Part shown: positions 1 through 10,299 of the stretch, one piece after another
Layout of the letters: each line of letters starts with the position of its first letter
Position numbering within the stretch: position 1 is the first letter of the stretch
Assembly: GCA_963942565.1 (NCBI GenBank)
Contig: OZ012700.1
Coordinates: 4,698,195-4,762,194, forward strand
DNA from: Maea johnstoni
Taxonomy: Eukaryota; Annelida; Polychaeta; Spionida; Magelonidae
DNA length: 64,000 nucleotides
Direction of reading: 5' to 3'
The notes under the pieces: model-generated
What the model saw: only the letters and a program-made list of their open reading frames with translations
Database searches by the model: none
Told to the model about the DNA's origin: nothing
Made by a program: the position numbers and the translations under genes

Positions 1-41
1 ATATCCACCTACCCCAGTTAAGGCCCCGGTGCTAAGCTCGT
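1..41 (+). repeat. Subunit M1 (reference copy)
   Basis: A 41-bp monomer opening ATATCCACCTACCCCAG, with TTAAGGCCCCGGTGC in the middle and the tail CTAAGCTCGT. That tail is shared with the end of both TTAC-bearing subunits and differs from the CTTCGCTCGT tail of the other monomers. M1 is the most variable subunit: its core appears as CCCCGG, CCCCGATG, CCAAGG, CCCTGG or TTGAGGCCCCGTTG, and these versions label HOR subtypes along the array. Confidence 0.9.
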
Positions 42-82
42 ATATTCACCTACCCCAGTTTAGGCCGAGGTGCTTCGCTCCT
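42..82 (+). repeat. Subunit M2 (reference copy)
   Basis: A 41-bp monomer opening ATATTCACCTACCCC and ending CTTCGCTCCT. The TATTC spelling separates it from M1 and M6 (TATCC). Common variants are a CTTGTATATT entry, GGCCGTGG in place of GGCCGAGG, and GCTTCGCTTCT at the tail in the right third of the window. Confidence 0.9.
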
Positions 83-123
83 ATGTCCACCTACCTCAGT
101 TTAGGCCGAGGTGCTTCGCTCGT
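83..123 (+). repeat. Subunit M3 (reference copy)
   Basis: A 41-bp monomer opening ATGTCCACCTACCTCAG with a GGCCGAGG core. 23 of its 41 bases are G or C. It is the closest relative of M6, which has GGTTGAGG or GGCTGAGG at the same place. Right of 38.5 kb many copies read CCTAAGTTTAGG and lead into a TTTGCTAGTATG tail. Confidence 0.9.
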
Positions 124-164
124 ATGTCCACCTACCCCCGTTAAGGCCAAGGTGCTTCGCTCGT
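124..164 (+). repeat. Subunit M4 (reference copy)
   Basis: A 41-bp monomer with ACCCCCGTTAAGGCCAAGG in its middle and a CTTCGCTCGT tail. It differs from M7 mainly in that tail (M7 reads CTTCACTCGT). Some copies carry an extra C (ACCCCCCGTT), making them 42 bp. Others read CCCCCATTAAGG, a likely CpG to CpA change. Confidence 0.9.
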
Positions 165-189
165 AGGTCAACCTACCCCAGTTTACTTT

Positions 190-220
<31 letters not shown>

Positions 221-250
221 TCATAGGTGCTACTTAGGTGCTAAGCTCGT
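165..250 (+). repeat. Subunit M5, monomer interrupted by the long TTAC tract (reference copy)
   Basis: It starts as a normal monomer (AGGTCAACCTACCCCAG), then runs into TTTACTTTC, a (TTAC)n tract and TTTCATAGGTGCT, and ends ACTTAGGTGCT plus AAGCTCGT. The front 22 bases and the last 15 bases align with ordinary monomers, so the tract looks like an expansion inside one 41-bp unit. The length changes from copy to copy with the TTAC count. Confidence 0.9.
191..218 (+). repeat. (TTAC)7 microsatellite, long class (reference copy)
   Basis: Seven perfect TTAC units between TTTACTTTC and TTTCATAGG. The same tract in other HORs usually has 4 to 12 units, for example 4 near 21,484 and 63,487 and 12 at about 34,935-34,982. 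A few are interrupted: CTTGCTTAC near 20,508, CTTATTTAC near 28,214, 35,632, 53,114 and 63,101, CTTACATAC near 42,545 and 48,433. Confidence 0.92.
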
Positions 251-291
251 ATATCCACCTACCTCAGTTTAGGTTGAGGTGCTTCGCTCCT
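251..291 (+). repeat. Subunit M6 (reference copy)
   Basis: A 41-bp monomer opening ATATCCACCTACCTCAG with a TAGGTTGAGGTGC core. It begins the second half of the HOR. Variants include a CGCATATCC entry, GGCTGAGG, TTTGGGTTGAGG, GTGTGGGTTGAGG and CCTAAGTTTAGG, and these are among the best tags for tracing block copies. Confidence 0.9.
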
Positions 292-332
292 ATGTCCACC
301 TACCCCCGTTAAGGCCAAGGTGCTTCACTCGT
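292..332 (+). repeat. Subunit M7 (reference copy)
   Basis: A 41-bp monomer with the same CCCCCGTTAAGGCCAAGG core as M4 but a CTTCACTCGT tail. CTTCGC to CTTCAC is a CpG to CpA difference that appears fixed in this subunit. Local versions read CTCCACTCAT, CTTTACTCGT or CTTCCCTCAT. Confidence 0.9.
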
Positions 333-402
333 AGGTCAACCTACCCCAGTTTACTTACTTACTTACTTACTTACTTAGGTGCTACTTAGGTGCTAAGCTC
401 GT
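333..402 (+). repeat. Subunit M8, monomer interrupted by the short TTAC tract (reference copy)
   Basis: It opens like M5 (AGGTCAACCTACCCCAG) but goes straight into TTAC units and leaves through TTAGGTGCT, ACTTAGGTGCT and AAGCTCGT without TTTCAT. Six subtypes recur: pure TTAC; CCGCAG with TTTACTTTC; CTTACGTAC; TTTCCTTTATTAC; CTTACATAC; and TTTCCTTACATAC. The subtype is a practical label for each HOR. Confidence 0.9.
351..374 (+). repeat. (TTAC)6 microsatellite, short class (reference copy)
   Basis: Six perfect TTAC units between CCCCAGT and TTAGGTGCT. Short-class tracts are less variable in length than long-class ones and often carry an off-register base (CATAC, CGTAC, TTATTAC), which may limit slippage. 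Confidence 0.9.
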
Positions 403-977
403 ATATCCACCTACCCCAGTTAAGGCCCCGGTGCTAAGCTCGTATATTCACCTACCCCAGTTTAGGCCGAGGTGCTTCGCTCCTATGTCCACCTACCTCA
501 GTTTAGGCCGAGGTGCTTCGCTCGTATGTCCACCTACCCCCGTTAAGGCCAAGGTGCTTCGCTCGTAGGTCAACCTACCCCAGTTTACTTTCTTACTTAC
601 TTACTTACTTACTTTCATAGGTGCTACTTAGGTGCTAAGCTCGTATATCCACCTACCTCAGTTTAGGTTGAGGTGCTTCGCTCCTATGTCCACCTACCCC
701 CGTTAAGGCCAAGGTGCTTCACTCGTAGGTCAACCTACCCCAGTTTACTTACTTACGTACTTAGGTGCTACTTAGGTGCTAAGCTCGTATATCCACCTAC
801 CCCAGTTAAGGCCCCGGTGCTAGGCTCGTATATTCACCTACCCCAGTTTAGGCCGAGGTGCTTCGCTCCTATGTCCACCTACCTCAGTTTAGGCCGAGGT
901 GCTTCGCTTGTATGTCCACCTACCCCCGTTAAGGCCAAGGTGCTTCGCTTGTAGGTCAACCTACCCCAGTTTACTTT

Positions 978-1012
<35 letters not shown>

Positions 1013-1379
1013 TCATAGGTGCTACTTAGGTGCTAAGCTCGTATATCCACCTACCTCAGTTTAGGTTGAGGTGCTTCGCTCCTATGTCCACCTACCCCCG
1101 TTAAGGCCAAGGTGCTTCACTCGTAGGTCAACCTACCGCAGTTTACTTTCTTACTTACTTACTTAGGTGCTACTTAGGTGCTAAGCTCATATGTCCACCT
1201 ACCCCAGTTAAGGCCAAGGTGCTAAGCTCGTATATTCACCTACCCCAGTTTAGGCCGAGGTGCTTCGCTCCTATGTCCACCTACCTCAGTTTAGGCCGAG
1301 GTGCTTCGCTCGTATGTCCACCTACCCCCGTTAAGGCCAAGGTGCTTCGCTCGTAGGTCAACCTACCCCAGTTTACTTT

Positions 1380-1414
<35 letters not shown>

Positions 1415-1782
1415 TCATAGGTGCTACTTAGGTGCTAAGCTCGTATATCCACCTACCTCAGTTTAGGTTGAGGTGCTTCGCTCCTATGTCCACCTACCCC
1501 CGTTAAGGCCAAGGTGCTTCACTCGTAGGTCAACCTACCCCAGTTTACTTACTTACTTACTTACTTAGGTGCTACTTAGGTGCTAAGCTTGTATATCCAC
1601 CTACCCCAGTCAAGGCCCCGATGCTAAGCTCGTATATTCACCTACCCCAGTTTAGGCCGTGGTGCTTCGCTCCTATGTCCACCTACCTTAGTTTAGGCCG
1701 AGGTGCTTCGCTCGTATGTCCACCTACCCCCCGTTAAGGCCAAGGTGCTTCGCTCGTAGGTCAACCTACCCCAGATTACTTT

Positions 1783-1817
<35 letters not shown>

Positions 1818-2187
1818 TCATAGGTGCTACTTAGGTGCTAAGCTCGTATATCCACCTACCTCAGTTTAGGTTGAGGTGCTTCGCTCCTATGTCCACCTAC
1901 CCCCGTTAAGGCCAAGGTGCTTCACTCGTAGGTCAACCTACCGCAGTTTACTTTCTTACTTACTTACTTAGGTGCTACTTAGGTGCTAAGCTCGTATATC
2001 CACCTACCCCAGTTAAGGCCCCGGTGCTAAGCTCGTATATTCACCTACCCCAGTTTAGGCCGAGGTGCTTCGCTCCTATGTCCACCTACCTCAGTTTAGG
2101 CCGAGGTGCTTCGCTCGTATGTCCACCTACCCCCGTTAAGGCCAAGGTGCTTCGCTCGTAGGTCAACCTACCCCAGTTTACTTTCTC

Positions 2188-2219
<32 letters not shown>

Positions 2220-2397
2220 TCATAGGTGCTACTTAGGTGCTAAGCTCGTATATCCACCTACCTCAGTTTAGGTTGAGGTGCTTCGCTCCTAAGTCCACCT
2301 ACCCCCGTTAAGGCCAAGGTGCTTCACTCATAGGTCAACCTACCCCAGTTTACTTACTTACTTACTTACTTAGGTGCTACTTAGGTGCTAAGCTCGT
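403..2397 (+). repeat. Five-HOR block, left copy of a duplication (offset about 2,803-2,811)
   Basis: Five HORs whose M8 subtypes run CGTAC, CCGCAG, pure, CCGCAG, pure. The same order and tags recur at 3206-5208: M1 with CTAGGCTCG, then M1 with CCAAGG, then M1 with CCCCGATG and M2 with GGCCGTGG, then M7 with CTCATAGG. The offset starts at 2,803 and drifts to 2,811 through TTAC count changes. Confidence 0.85.
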
Positions 2398-2586
2398 ATA
2401 TCCACCTACCCCAGTTAAGGCCCCGATGCTAAGCTCGTATATTCACCTACCCCAGTTTAGGCCGAGGTGCTTCGCTCCTATGTCCACCTACCTCAGTTTA
2501 GGCCGAGGTGCTTCGCTCGTATGTCCACCTACCCCCGTTAAGGCCAAGGTGCTTCGCTCGTAGGTCAACCTACCCCAGTTTACTTT

Positions 2587-2621
<35 letters not shown>

Positions 2622-2988
2622 TCATAGGTGCTACTTAGGTGCTAAGCTCGTATATCCACCTACCTCAGTTTAGGTTGAGGTACTTCGCTCCTAAGTCCAC
2701 CTACCCCCTTTAAGGCCAAGGTGCTTCACTCGTAGGTCAACCTACCCCAGTTTCCTTTATTACTTACTTACTTAGGTGCTACTTAGGTGCTAAGCTCGTA
2801 TATCCACCTACCCCAGTTAAGGCCCTGGTGCTAAACTCGTATATTCACCTACCCCAGTTTAGGCCGAGGTGCTTTGCTCCTCTGTCCACCTACCTCAGTT
2901 TAGGCCGAGGTGCTTCGCTCGTTTGTCCACCTACCCCCCGTTAAGGCCAAGGTGCTTCGCTCGTAGGTCAACCTACCCAGTTTACTTT

Positions 2989-3027
<39 letters not shown>

Positions 3028-3205
3028 TCATAGGTGCTACTTAGGTGCTAAGCTCGTATATCCACCTACCTCAGTTTAGGTTGAGGTGCTTCGCTCCTAT
3101 GTCCACCTACCCCCATTAAGGCCAAGGTGCTTCACTCGTAGGTCAACCTACCCCAGTTTACTTACTTACTTACTTACTTAGGTGCTACTTAGGTGCTAAG
3201 CTCGT
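2398..3205 (+). repeat. Two HORs with the TTTATTAC tag and the CCCTGG M1
   Basis: The first HOR has GAGGTACTTCGCTCCTAAG and a TTTCCTTTATTAC short tract. The second has M1 GGCCCTGGTGCTAAACTC and the tags CTCCTCTGTCC and CTCGTTTGTCC. With the preceding HOR (1996 on) they match 9674-10880 at a constant offset of 7,678. A CCCAG for CCCCAG near 2967 is a one-base loss. Confidence 0.82.
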
Positions 3206-3780
3206 ATATCCACCTACCCCAGTTAAGGCCCCGGTGCTAAGCAATTATATTCACCTACCCCAGTTTAGGCCGAGGTGCTTCGCTCCTATGTCCACCTACC
3301 TCAGTTTAGGCCGAGGTGCTTCGCTCGTATGTCCACCTAGCCCCGTTAAGGCCAAGGTGCTTCGCTCGTAGGTCAACCTACCCCAGTTTACTTTCTTACT
3401 TACTTACTTACTTACTTTCATAGGTGCTACTTAGGTGCTAAGCTCGTATATCCACCTACCTCAGTTTAGGTTGAGGTGCTTCGCTCCTATGTCCACCTAC
3501 CCCCGTTAAGGCCAAGGTGCTTCACTCGTAGGTCAACCTACCCCAGTTTACTTACTTACGTACTTAGGTGCTACTTAGGTGCTAAGCTCGTATATCCACC
3601 TACCCCAGTTAAGGCCCCGGTGCTAGGCTCGTATATTCACCTACCCCAGTTTAGGCCGAGGTGCTTCGCTCCTATGTCCACCTACCTCAGTTTAGGCCGA
3701 GGTGCTTCGCTTGTATGTCCACCTACCCCCGTTAAGGCCAAGGTGCTTCGCTTGTAGGTCAACCTACCCCAGTTTACTTT

Positions 3781-3815
<35 letters not shown>

Positions 3816-4182
3816 TCATAGGTGCTACTTAGGTGCTAAGCTCGTATATCCACCTACCTCTGTTTAGGTTGAGGTGCTTCGCTCCTATGTCCACCTACCC
3901 CCGTTAAGGCCAAGGTGCTTCACTCGTAGGTCAACCTACCGCAGTTTACTTTCTTACTTACTTACTTAGGTGCTACTTAGGTGCTAATCTCATATATCCA
4001 CCTACCCCAGTTAAGGCCAAGGTGCTAAGCTCGTATATTCACCTACCCCAGTTTAGGCCGAGGTGCTTCGCTCCTATGTCCACCTACCTCAGTTTAGGCC
4101 GAGGTGCTTCGCTCGTATGTCCACCTACCCCCGTTAAGGCCAAGGTGCTTCGCTCGTAGGTCAACCTACCCCAGTTTACTTT

Positions 4183-4221
<39 letters not shown>

Positions 4222-4589
4222 TCATAGGTGCTACTTAGGTGCTAAGCTCGTATATCCACCTACCTCAGTTTAGGTTGAGGTGCTTCTCTCCTATGTCCAC
4301 CTACCCCCGTTAAGGCCAAGGTGCTTCACTCGTAGGTCAACCTACCCCAGTTTACTTACTTACTTACTTACTTAGGTGCTACTTAGGTGCTAAGCTTGTA
4401 TATCCACCTACCCCAGTTAAGGCCCCGATGCTAAGCTCGTATATTCACCTACCCCAGTTTAGGCCGTGGTGCTTCGCTCCTATGTCCACCTACCTTAGTT
4501 TAGGCCGAGGTGCTTCGCTCGTATGTCCACCTACCCCCCGTTAGGGCCAAGGTGCTTCGCTCGTAGGTCAACCTACCCCAGATTACTTT

Positions 4590-4628
<39 letters not shown>

Positions 4629-5208
4629 TCATAGGTGCTACTTAGGTGCTAAGCTCGTATATCCACCTACCTCAGTTTAGGTTGAGGTGCTTCGCTTCTA
4701 TGTCCACCTACCCCCGTTAAGGCCAAGGTGCTTCACTCGTAGGTCAACCTACCGCAGTTTACTTTCTTACTTACTTACTTAGGTGCTACTTAGGTGCTAA
4801 GCTCGTATATCCACCTACCCCAGTTAAGGCCCCGGTGCTAAGCTCGTATATTCACCTACCCCAGTTTAGGCCGAGGTGCTTCGCTCCTATGTCCACCTAC
4901 CTCAGTTTAGGCCGAGGTGCTTCGCTCGTATGTCCACCTACCCCCGTTAAGGCCAAGGTGCTTCGCTCGTAGGTCAACCTACCCCAGTTTACTTTCTTAC
5001 TTACTTACTTACTTACTTACTTACTCACTTTCATAGGTGCTACTTAGGTGCTAAGCTCGTATATCCACCTACCTCAGTTTAGGTTGAGGTGCTTCGCTCC
5101 TAAGTCCACCTACCCCCGTTAAGGCCAAGGTGCTCCACTCATAGGTCAACCTACCCCAGTTTACTTACTTACTTACTTACTTAGGTGCTACTTAGGTGCT
5201 AAGCTCGT
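3206..5208 (+). repeat. Five-HOR block, right copy of the 2.0-kb duplication
   Basis: Matches 403-2397 HOR by HOR. Small differences are the AAT for TCG change at 3243-3245, TCTGTTTAGG for TCAGTTTAGG near 3860, TTAGGGCC for TTAAGGCC near 4542 and some TTAC count changes. The two copies are separated by the 2.4-3.2 kb pair of HORs. Confidence 0.85.
3243..3245 (+). other. Three adjacent substitutions in M1 tail
   Basis: The M1 tail reads AAGCAATTATATTC where all its relatives read AAGCTCGTATATTC, so TCG is replaced by AAT. I saw this nowhere else in the window. It could be a multi-base mutation or a local base-calling error. Confidence 0.7.
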
Positions 5209-5397
5209 ATATCCACCTACCCCAGTTAAGGCCCCGGTGCTAAGCTCGTATATTCACCTACCCCAGTTTAGGCCGAGGTGCTTCGCTCCTATGTCCACCT
5301 ACCTCAGTTTAGGCCGAGGTGCTTCGCTCGTATGTCCACCTACCCCCGTTAAGGCCAAGGTGCTTCGCTCGTAGGTCAACCTACCCCAGTTTACTTT

Positions 5398-5432
<35 letters not shown>

Positions 5433-5462
5433 TCATAGGTGCTACTTAGGTGCTAAGCTCGT

Positions 5463-5463
5463 A
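5463..5463 (+). other. M5-to-M2 junction (loss of M6, M7, M8 and M1)
   Basis: The long TTAC tract and its CTAAGCTCGT tail are followed directly by ATATTCACC (M2) instead of ATATCCACCTACCTC (M6). Because M1, M5 and M8 all end in the same tail, an exchange there removes four subunits without disturbing register. The copy at 7698 lies exactly 2,235 bp downstream, so the event came before the block duplication. Confidence 0.85.
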
Positions 5464-5777
5464 TATTCACCTACCCCAGTTTAGGCCGAGGTGCTTCGCT
5501 CCTATGTCCACCTACCTCAGTTTAGGCCGAGGTGCTTCGCTCGTATGTCCACCTACCCCCGTTAAGGCCAAGGTGCTTCGCTCGTAGGTCAACCTACCCC
5601 AGTTTACTTTCTTACTTACTTACTTACTTACTTTCATAGGTGCTACTTAGGTGCTAAGCTCGTATATCCACCTACCTCAGTTTAGGTTGAGGTGCTTCGC
5701 TCCTATGTCCACCTACCCCCGTTAAGGCCAAGGTGCTTCACTCGTAGGTCAACCTACCCCAGTTTACTTACTTACGT

Positions 5778-5810
5778 ACTTAGGTGCTACTTAGGTGCTA
5801 CTTAGGTGCT
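5778..5810 (+). repeat. Three tandem copies of ACTTAGGTGCT
   Basis: The 11-mer ACTTAGGTGCT normally occurs twice, sometimes with an altered first copy, after each TTAC tract; here it occurs three times. The only other triple I noticed is at 8013-8045, in the matching place of the duplicated block. Confidence 0.88.
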
Positions 5811-6007
5811 AAGCTCGTATATCCACCTACCCCAGTTAAGGCCCCGGTGTTAGGCTCGTATATTCACCTACCCCAGTTTAGGCCGAGGTGCTTCGCTCCT
5901 ATGTCCACCTACCTCAGTTTAGGCCGAGGTGCTTCGCTTGTATGTCCACCTACCCCCGTTAAGGCCAAGGTGCTTCGCTTGTAGGTCAACCTACCCCAGT
6001 TTACTTT

Positions 6008-6046
<39 letters not shown>

Positions 6047-6820
6047 TCATAGGTGCTACTTAGGTGCTAAGCTCGTATATCCACCTACCTCAGTTTAGGT
6101 TGAGGTGCTTCGCTCCTATGTCCACCTACCCCCGTTAAGGCCAAGGTGCTTCACTCGTAGGTCAACCTACCGCAGTTTACTTTCTTACTTACTTACTTAG
6201 GTGCTACTTAGGTGCTAAGCTCATATATCCACCTACCCCAGTTAAGGCCAAGGTGCTAAGCTCGTATATTCACCTACCCCAGTTTAGGCCGAGGTGCTTC
6301 GCTCCTATGTCCACCTACCTCAGTTTAGGCCGAGGTGCTTCGCTCGTATGTCCACCTACCCCCGTTAAGGCCAAGGTGCTTCGCTCGTAGGTCAACCTAC
6401 CCCAGTTTACTTTCTTACTTACTTACTTACTTCCTTACTTACTTACTTACTTTCATAGGTGCTACTTAGGTGCTAAGCTCGTATATCCACCTACCTCAGT
6501 TTAGGTTGAGGTGCTTCGCTCCTATGTCCACCTACCCCCGTTAAGGCCAAGGTGCTTCACTCGTAGGTCAACCTACCCCAGTTTACTTACTTACTTACTT
6601 ACTTAGGTGCTACTTAGGTGCTAAGCTTGTATATCCACCTACCCCAGTCAAGGCCCCGATGCTAAGCTCGTATATTCACCTACCCCAGTTTAGGCCTTGG
6701 TGCTTCGCTCCTATGTCCACCTACCTTAGTTTAGGCCGAGGTGCTTCGCTCGTATGTCCACCTACCCCCCGTTAAGGCCAAGGTGCTTCGCTTGTAGGTC
6801 AACCTACCCCAGTTTACTTT

Positions 6821-6859
<39 letters not shown>

Positions 6860-7226
6860 TCATAGGTGCTACTTAGGTGCTAAGCTCGTATATCCACCTA
6901 CCTCAGTTTAGGTTGAGGTGCTTCGCTCCTATGTCCACCTACCCCCGTTAAGGCCAAGGTGCTTCACTCGTAGGTCAACCTACCGCAGTTTACTTTCTTA
7001 CTTACTTACTTAGGTGCTACTTAGGTGCTAAGCTCATATATCCACCTACCCCAGTTAAGGCCAAGGTGCTAAGCTCGTATATTCACCTACCCCAGTTTAG
7101 GCCGAGGTGCTTCGCTCCTATGTCCACCTACCTCAGTTTAGGCCGAGGTGCTTCGCTCGTATGTCCACCTACCCCCGTTAAGGCCAAGGTGCTTCGCTCG
7201 TAGGTCAACCTACCCCAGTTTACTTT

Positions 7227-7265
<39 letters not shown>

Positions 7266-7443
7266 TCATAGGTGCTACTTAGGTGCTAAGCTCGTATATC
7301 CACCTACCTCAGTTTAGGTTGAGGTGCTTCGCTCCTAAGTCCACCTACCCCCGTTAAGGCCAAGGTGCTCCACTCATAGGTCAACCTACCCCAGTTTACT
7401 TACTTACTTACTTACTTAGGTGCTACTTAGGTGCTAAGCTCAT

Positions 7444-7632
7444 ATATCCACCTACCCCAGTTAAGGCCCCGGTGCTAAGCTCGTATATTCACCTACCCCA
7501 GTTTAGGCCGAGGTGCTTCGCTCCTATGTCCACCTACCTCAGTTTAGGCCGAGGTGCTTCGCTCGTATGTCCACCTACCCCCGTTAAGGCCAAGGTGCTT
7601 CGCTCGTAGGTCAACCTACCCCAGTTTACTTT

Positions 7633-7667
<35 letters not shown>

Positions 7668-8242
7668 TCATAGGTGCTACTTAGGTGCTAAGCTCGTATA
7701 TTCACCTACCCCAGTTTAGGCCGAGGTGCTTCGCTCCTATGTCCACCTACCTCAGTTTAGGCCGAGGTGCTTCGCTCGTATGTCCACCTACCCCCGTTAA
7801 GGCCAAGGTGCTTCGCTCGTAGGTCAACCTACCCCAGTTTACTTTCTTACTTACTTACTTACTTACTTTCATAGGTGCTACTTAGGTGCTAAGCTCGTAT
7901 ATCCACCTACCTCAGTTTAGGTTGAGGTGCTTCGCTCCTATGTCCACCTACCCCCGTTAAGGCCAAGGTGCTTCACTCGTAGGTCAACCTACCCCAGTTT
8001 ACTTACTTACGTACTTAGGTGCTACTTAGGTGCTACTTAGGTGCTAAGCTCGTATATCCACCTACCCCAGTTAAGGCCCCGGTGTTAGGCTCGTATATTC
8101 ACCTACCCCAGTTTAGGCCGAGGTGCTTCGCTCCTATGTCCACCTACCTCAGTTTAGGCCGAGGTGCTTCGCTTGTATGTCCACCTACCCCCGTTAAGGC
8201 CAAGGTGCTTCCCTTGTAGGTCAACCTACCCCAGTTTACTTT

Positions 8243-8281
<39 letters not shown>

Positions 8282-8648
8282 TCATAGGTGCTACTTAGGT
8301 GCTAAGCTCGTATATCCACCTACCTCAGTTTAGGTTGAGGTGCTTCGCTCCTATGTCCACCTACCCCCGTTAAGGCCAAGGTGCTTCACTCGTAGGTCAA
8401 CCTACCGCAGTTTACTTTCTTACTTACTTACTTAGGTGCTACTTAGGTGCTAAGCTCATATATCCACCTACCCCAGTTAAGGCCAAGGTGCTAAGCTCGT
8501 ATATTCACCTACCCCAGTTTAGGCCGAGGTGCTTCGCTCCTATGTCCACCTACCTCAGTTTAGGCCGAGGTGCTTCGCTCGTATGTCCACCTACCCCCGT
8601 TAAGGCCAAGGTGCTTCGCTCGTAGGTCAACCTACCCCAGTTTACTTT

Positions 8649-8687
<39 letters not shown>

Positions 8688-9055
8688 TCATAGGTGCTAC
8701 TTAGGTGCTAAGCTCGTATATCCACCTACCTCAGTTTAGGTTGAGGTGCTTCGCTCCTATGTCCACCTACCCCCGTTAAGGCCAAGGTGCTTCACTCGTA
8801 GGTCAACCTACCCCAGTTTACTTACTTACTTACTTACTTAGGTGCTACTTAGGTGCTAAGCTTGTATATCCACCTACCCCAGTCAAGGCCCCGATGCTAA
8901 GCTCGTATATTCACCTACCCCAGTTTAGGCCGTGGTGCTTCGCTTCTATGTCCACCTACCTTAGTTTAGGCCGAGGTGCTTCGCTCGTATGTCCACCTAC
9001 CCCCCGTTAAGGCCAAGGTGCTTCGCTTGTAGGTCAACCTACCCCAGTTTACTTT

Positions 9056-9094
<39 letters not shown>

Positions 9095-9461
9095 TCATAG
9101 GTGCTACTTAGGTGCTAAGCTCGTATATCCACCTACCTCAGTTTAGGTTGAGGTGCTTCGCTCCTATGTCCACCTACCCCCGTTAAGGCCAAGGTGCTTC
9201 ACTCGTAGGTCAACCTACCGCAGTTTACTTTCTTACTTACTTACTTAGGTGCTACTTAGGTGCTAAGCTCATATATCCACCTACCCCAGTTAAGGCCAAG
9301 GTGCTAAGCTCGTATATTCACCTACCCCAGTTTAGGCCGAGGTGCTTCGCTCCTATGTCCACCTACCTCAGTTTAGGCCGAGGTGCTTCGCTCGTATGTC
9401 CACCTACCCCCGTTAAGGCCAAGGTGCTTCGCTCGTAGGTCAACCTACCCCAGTTTACTTT

Positions 9462-9496
<35 letters not shown>

Positions 9497-9673
9497 TCAT
9501 AGGTGCTACTTAGGTGCTAAGCTCGTATATCCACCTACCTCAGTTTAGGTTGAGGTGCTTCGCTCCTATGTCCACCTACCCCCGTTAGGCCAAGGTGCTT
9601 CACTCATAGGTCAACCTACCCCAGTTTACTTACTTACTTACTTACTTAGGTGCTACTTAGGTGCTAAGCTCGT
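7444..9673 (+). repeat. Right copy of the 2.2-kb direct tandem duplication
   Basis: Repeats 5209-7443, including the M5-to-M2 join at 7698 and the triple 11-mer at 8013-8045. It has CTTCCCTTGTAGG for CTTCGCTTGTAGG near 8211, and its last HOR differs from the first copy (CTCCTATG instead of CTCCTAAG, and GTTAGGCC with one A missing near 9587). The exact right edge is therefore uncertain by some tens of bases. Confidence 0.82.
8013..8045 (+). repeat. Three tandem copies of ACTTAGGTGCT (second occurrence)
   Basis: Same triple 11-mer as at 5778-5810, displaced by exactly 2,235 bp, and therefore inherited through the block duplication rather than arising twice. Confidence 0.88.
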
Positions 9674-9862
9674 ATATCCACCTACCCCAGTTAAGGCCCC
9701 GGTGCTAAGCTCGTATATTCACCTACCCCAGTTTAGGCCGAGGTGCTTCGCTCCTATGTCCACCTACCTCAGTTTAGGCCGAGGTGCTACGCTCGTATGT
9801 CCACCTACCCCCGTTAAGGCCAAGGTGCTTCGCTCGTAGGTCAACCTACCCCAGTTTACTTT

Positions 9863-9897
<35 letters not shown>

Positions 9898-10264
9898 TCA
9901 TAGGTGCTACTTAGGTGCTAAGCTCGTATATCCACCTACCTCAGTTTAGGTTGAGGTGCTTCGCTCCTAAGTCCACCTACCCCCGTTAAGGCCAAGGTGC
10001 TTCACTCATAGGTCAACCTACCCCAGTTTACTTACTTACTTACTTACTTAGGTGCTACTTAGGTGCTAAGCTCGTATATCCACCTACCCCAGTTAAGGCC
10101 CCGATGCTAAGCTCGTATATTCACCTACCCCAGTTTAGGCCGAGGTGCTTCGCTCCTATGTCCACCTACCTCAGTTTTGGCCGAGGTGCTTCGCTCGTAT
10201 GTCCACCTACCCCCGTTAAGGCCAAGGTGCTTCGCTCGTAGGTCAACCTACCCCAGTTTACTTT

Positions 10265-10299
<35 letters not shown>

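Larger units (their letters stand above)
1..402 (+). repeat. Reference higher-order repeat (HOR), eight subunits M1-M8, 402 bp
   Basis: The first complete HOR is used here as the reference. It holds six 41-bp monomers (M1-M4, M6, M7), one 86-bp subunit (M5, long TTAC tract) and one 70-bp subunit (M8, short TTAC tract): 6 x 41 + 86 + 70 = 402. The next two HORs begin at 403 and 789, and the one after at 1191, so lengths vary (386, 402), mainly through TTAC count. The order M1-M8 is kept through most of the window. Confidence 0.93.
5209..7443 (+). repeat. 2,235-bp block, left copy of a direct tandem duplication
   Basis: Contains an M1-M5 half-HOR joined straight to M2 (at 5463), a CGTAC short tract with a triple 11-mer (5778-5810), M1 with GTGTTAGGCTC, then HORs with CCGCAG, pure, CCGCAG and pure tracts. 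The next copy starts at 7444, exactly 2,235 bp on, and shows the same M5-to-M2 join and the same triple 11-mer. Confidence 0.87.
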
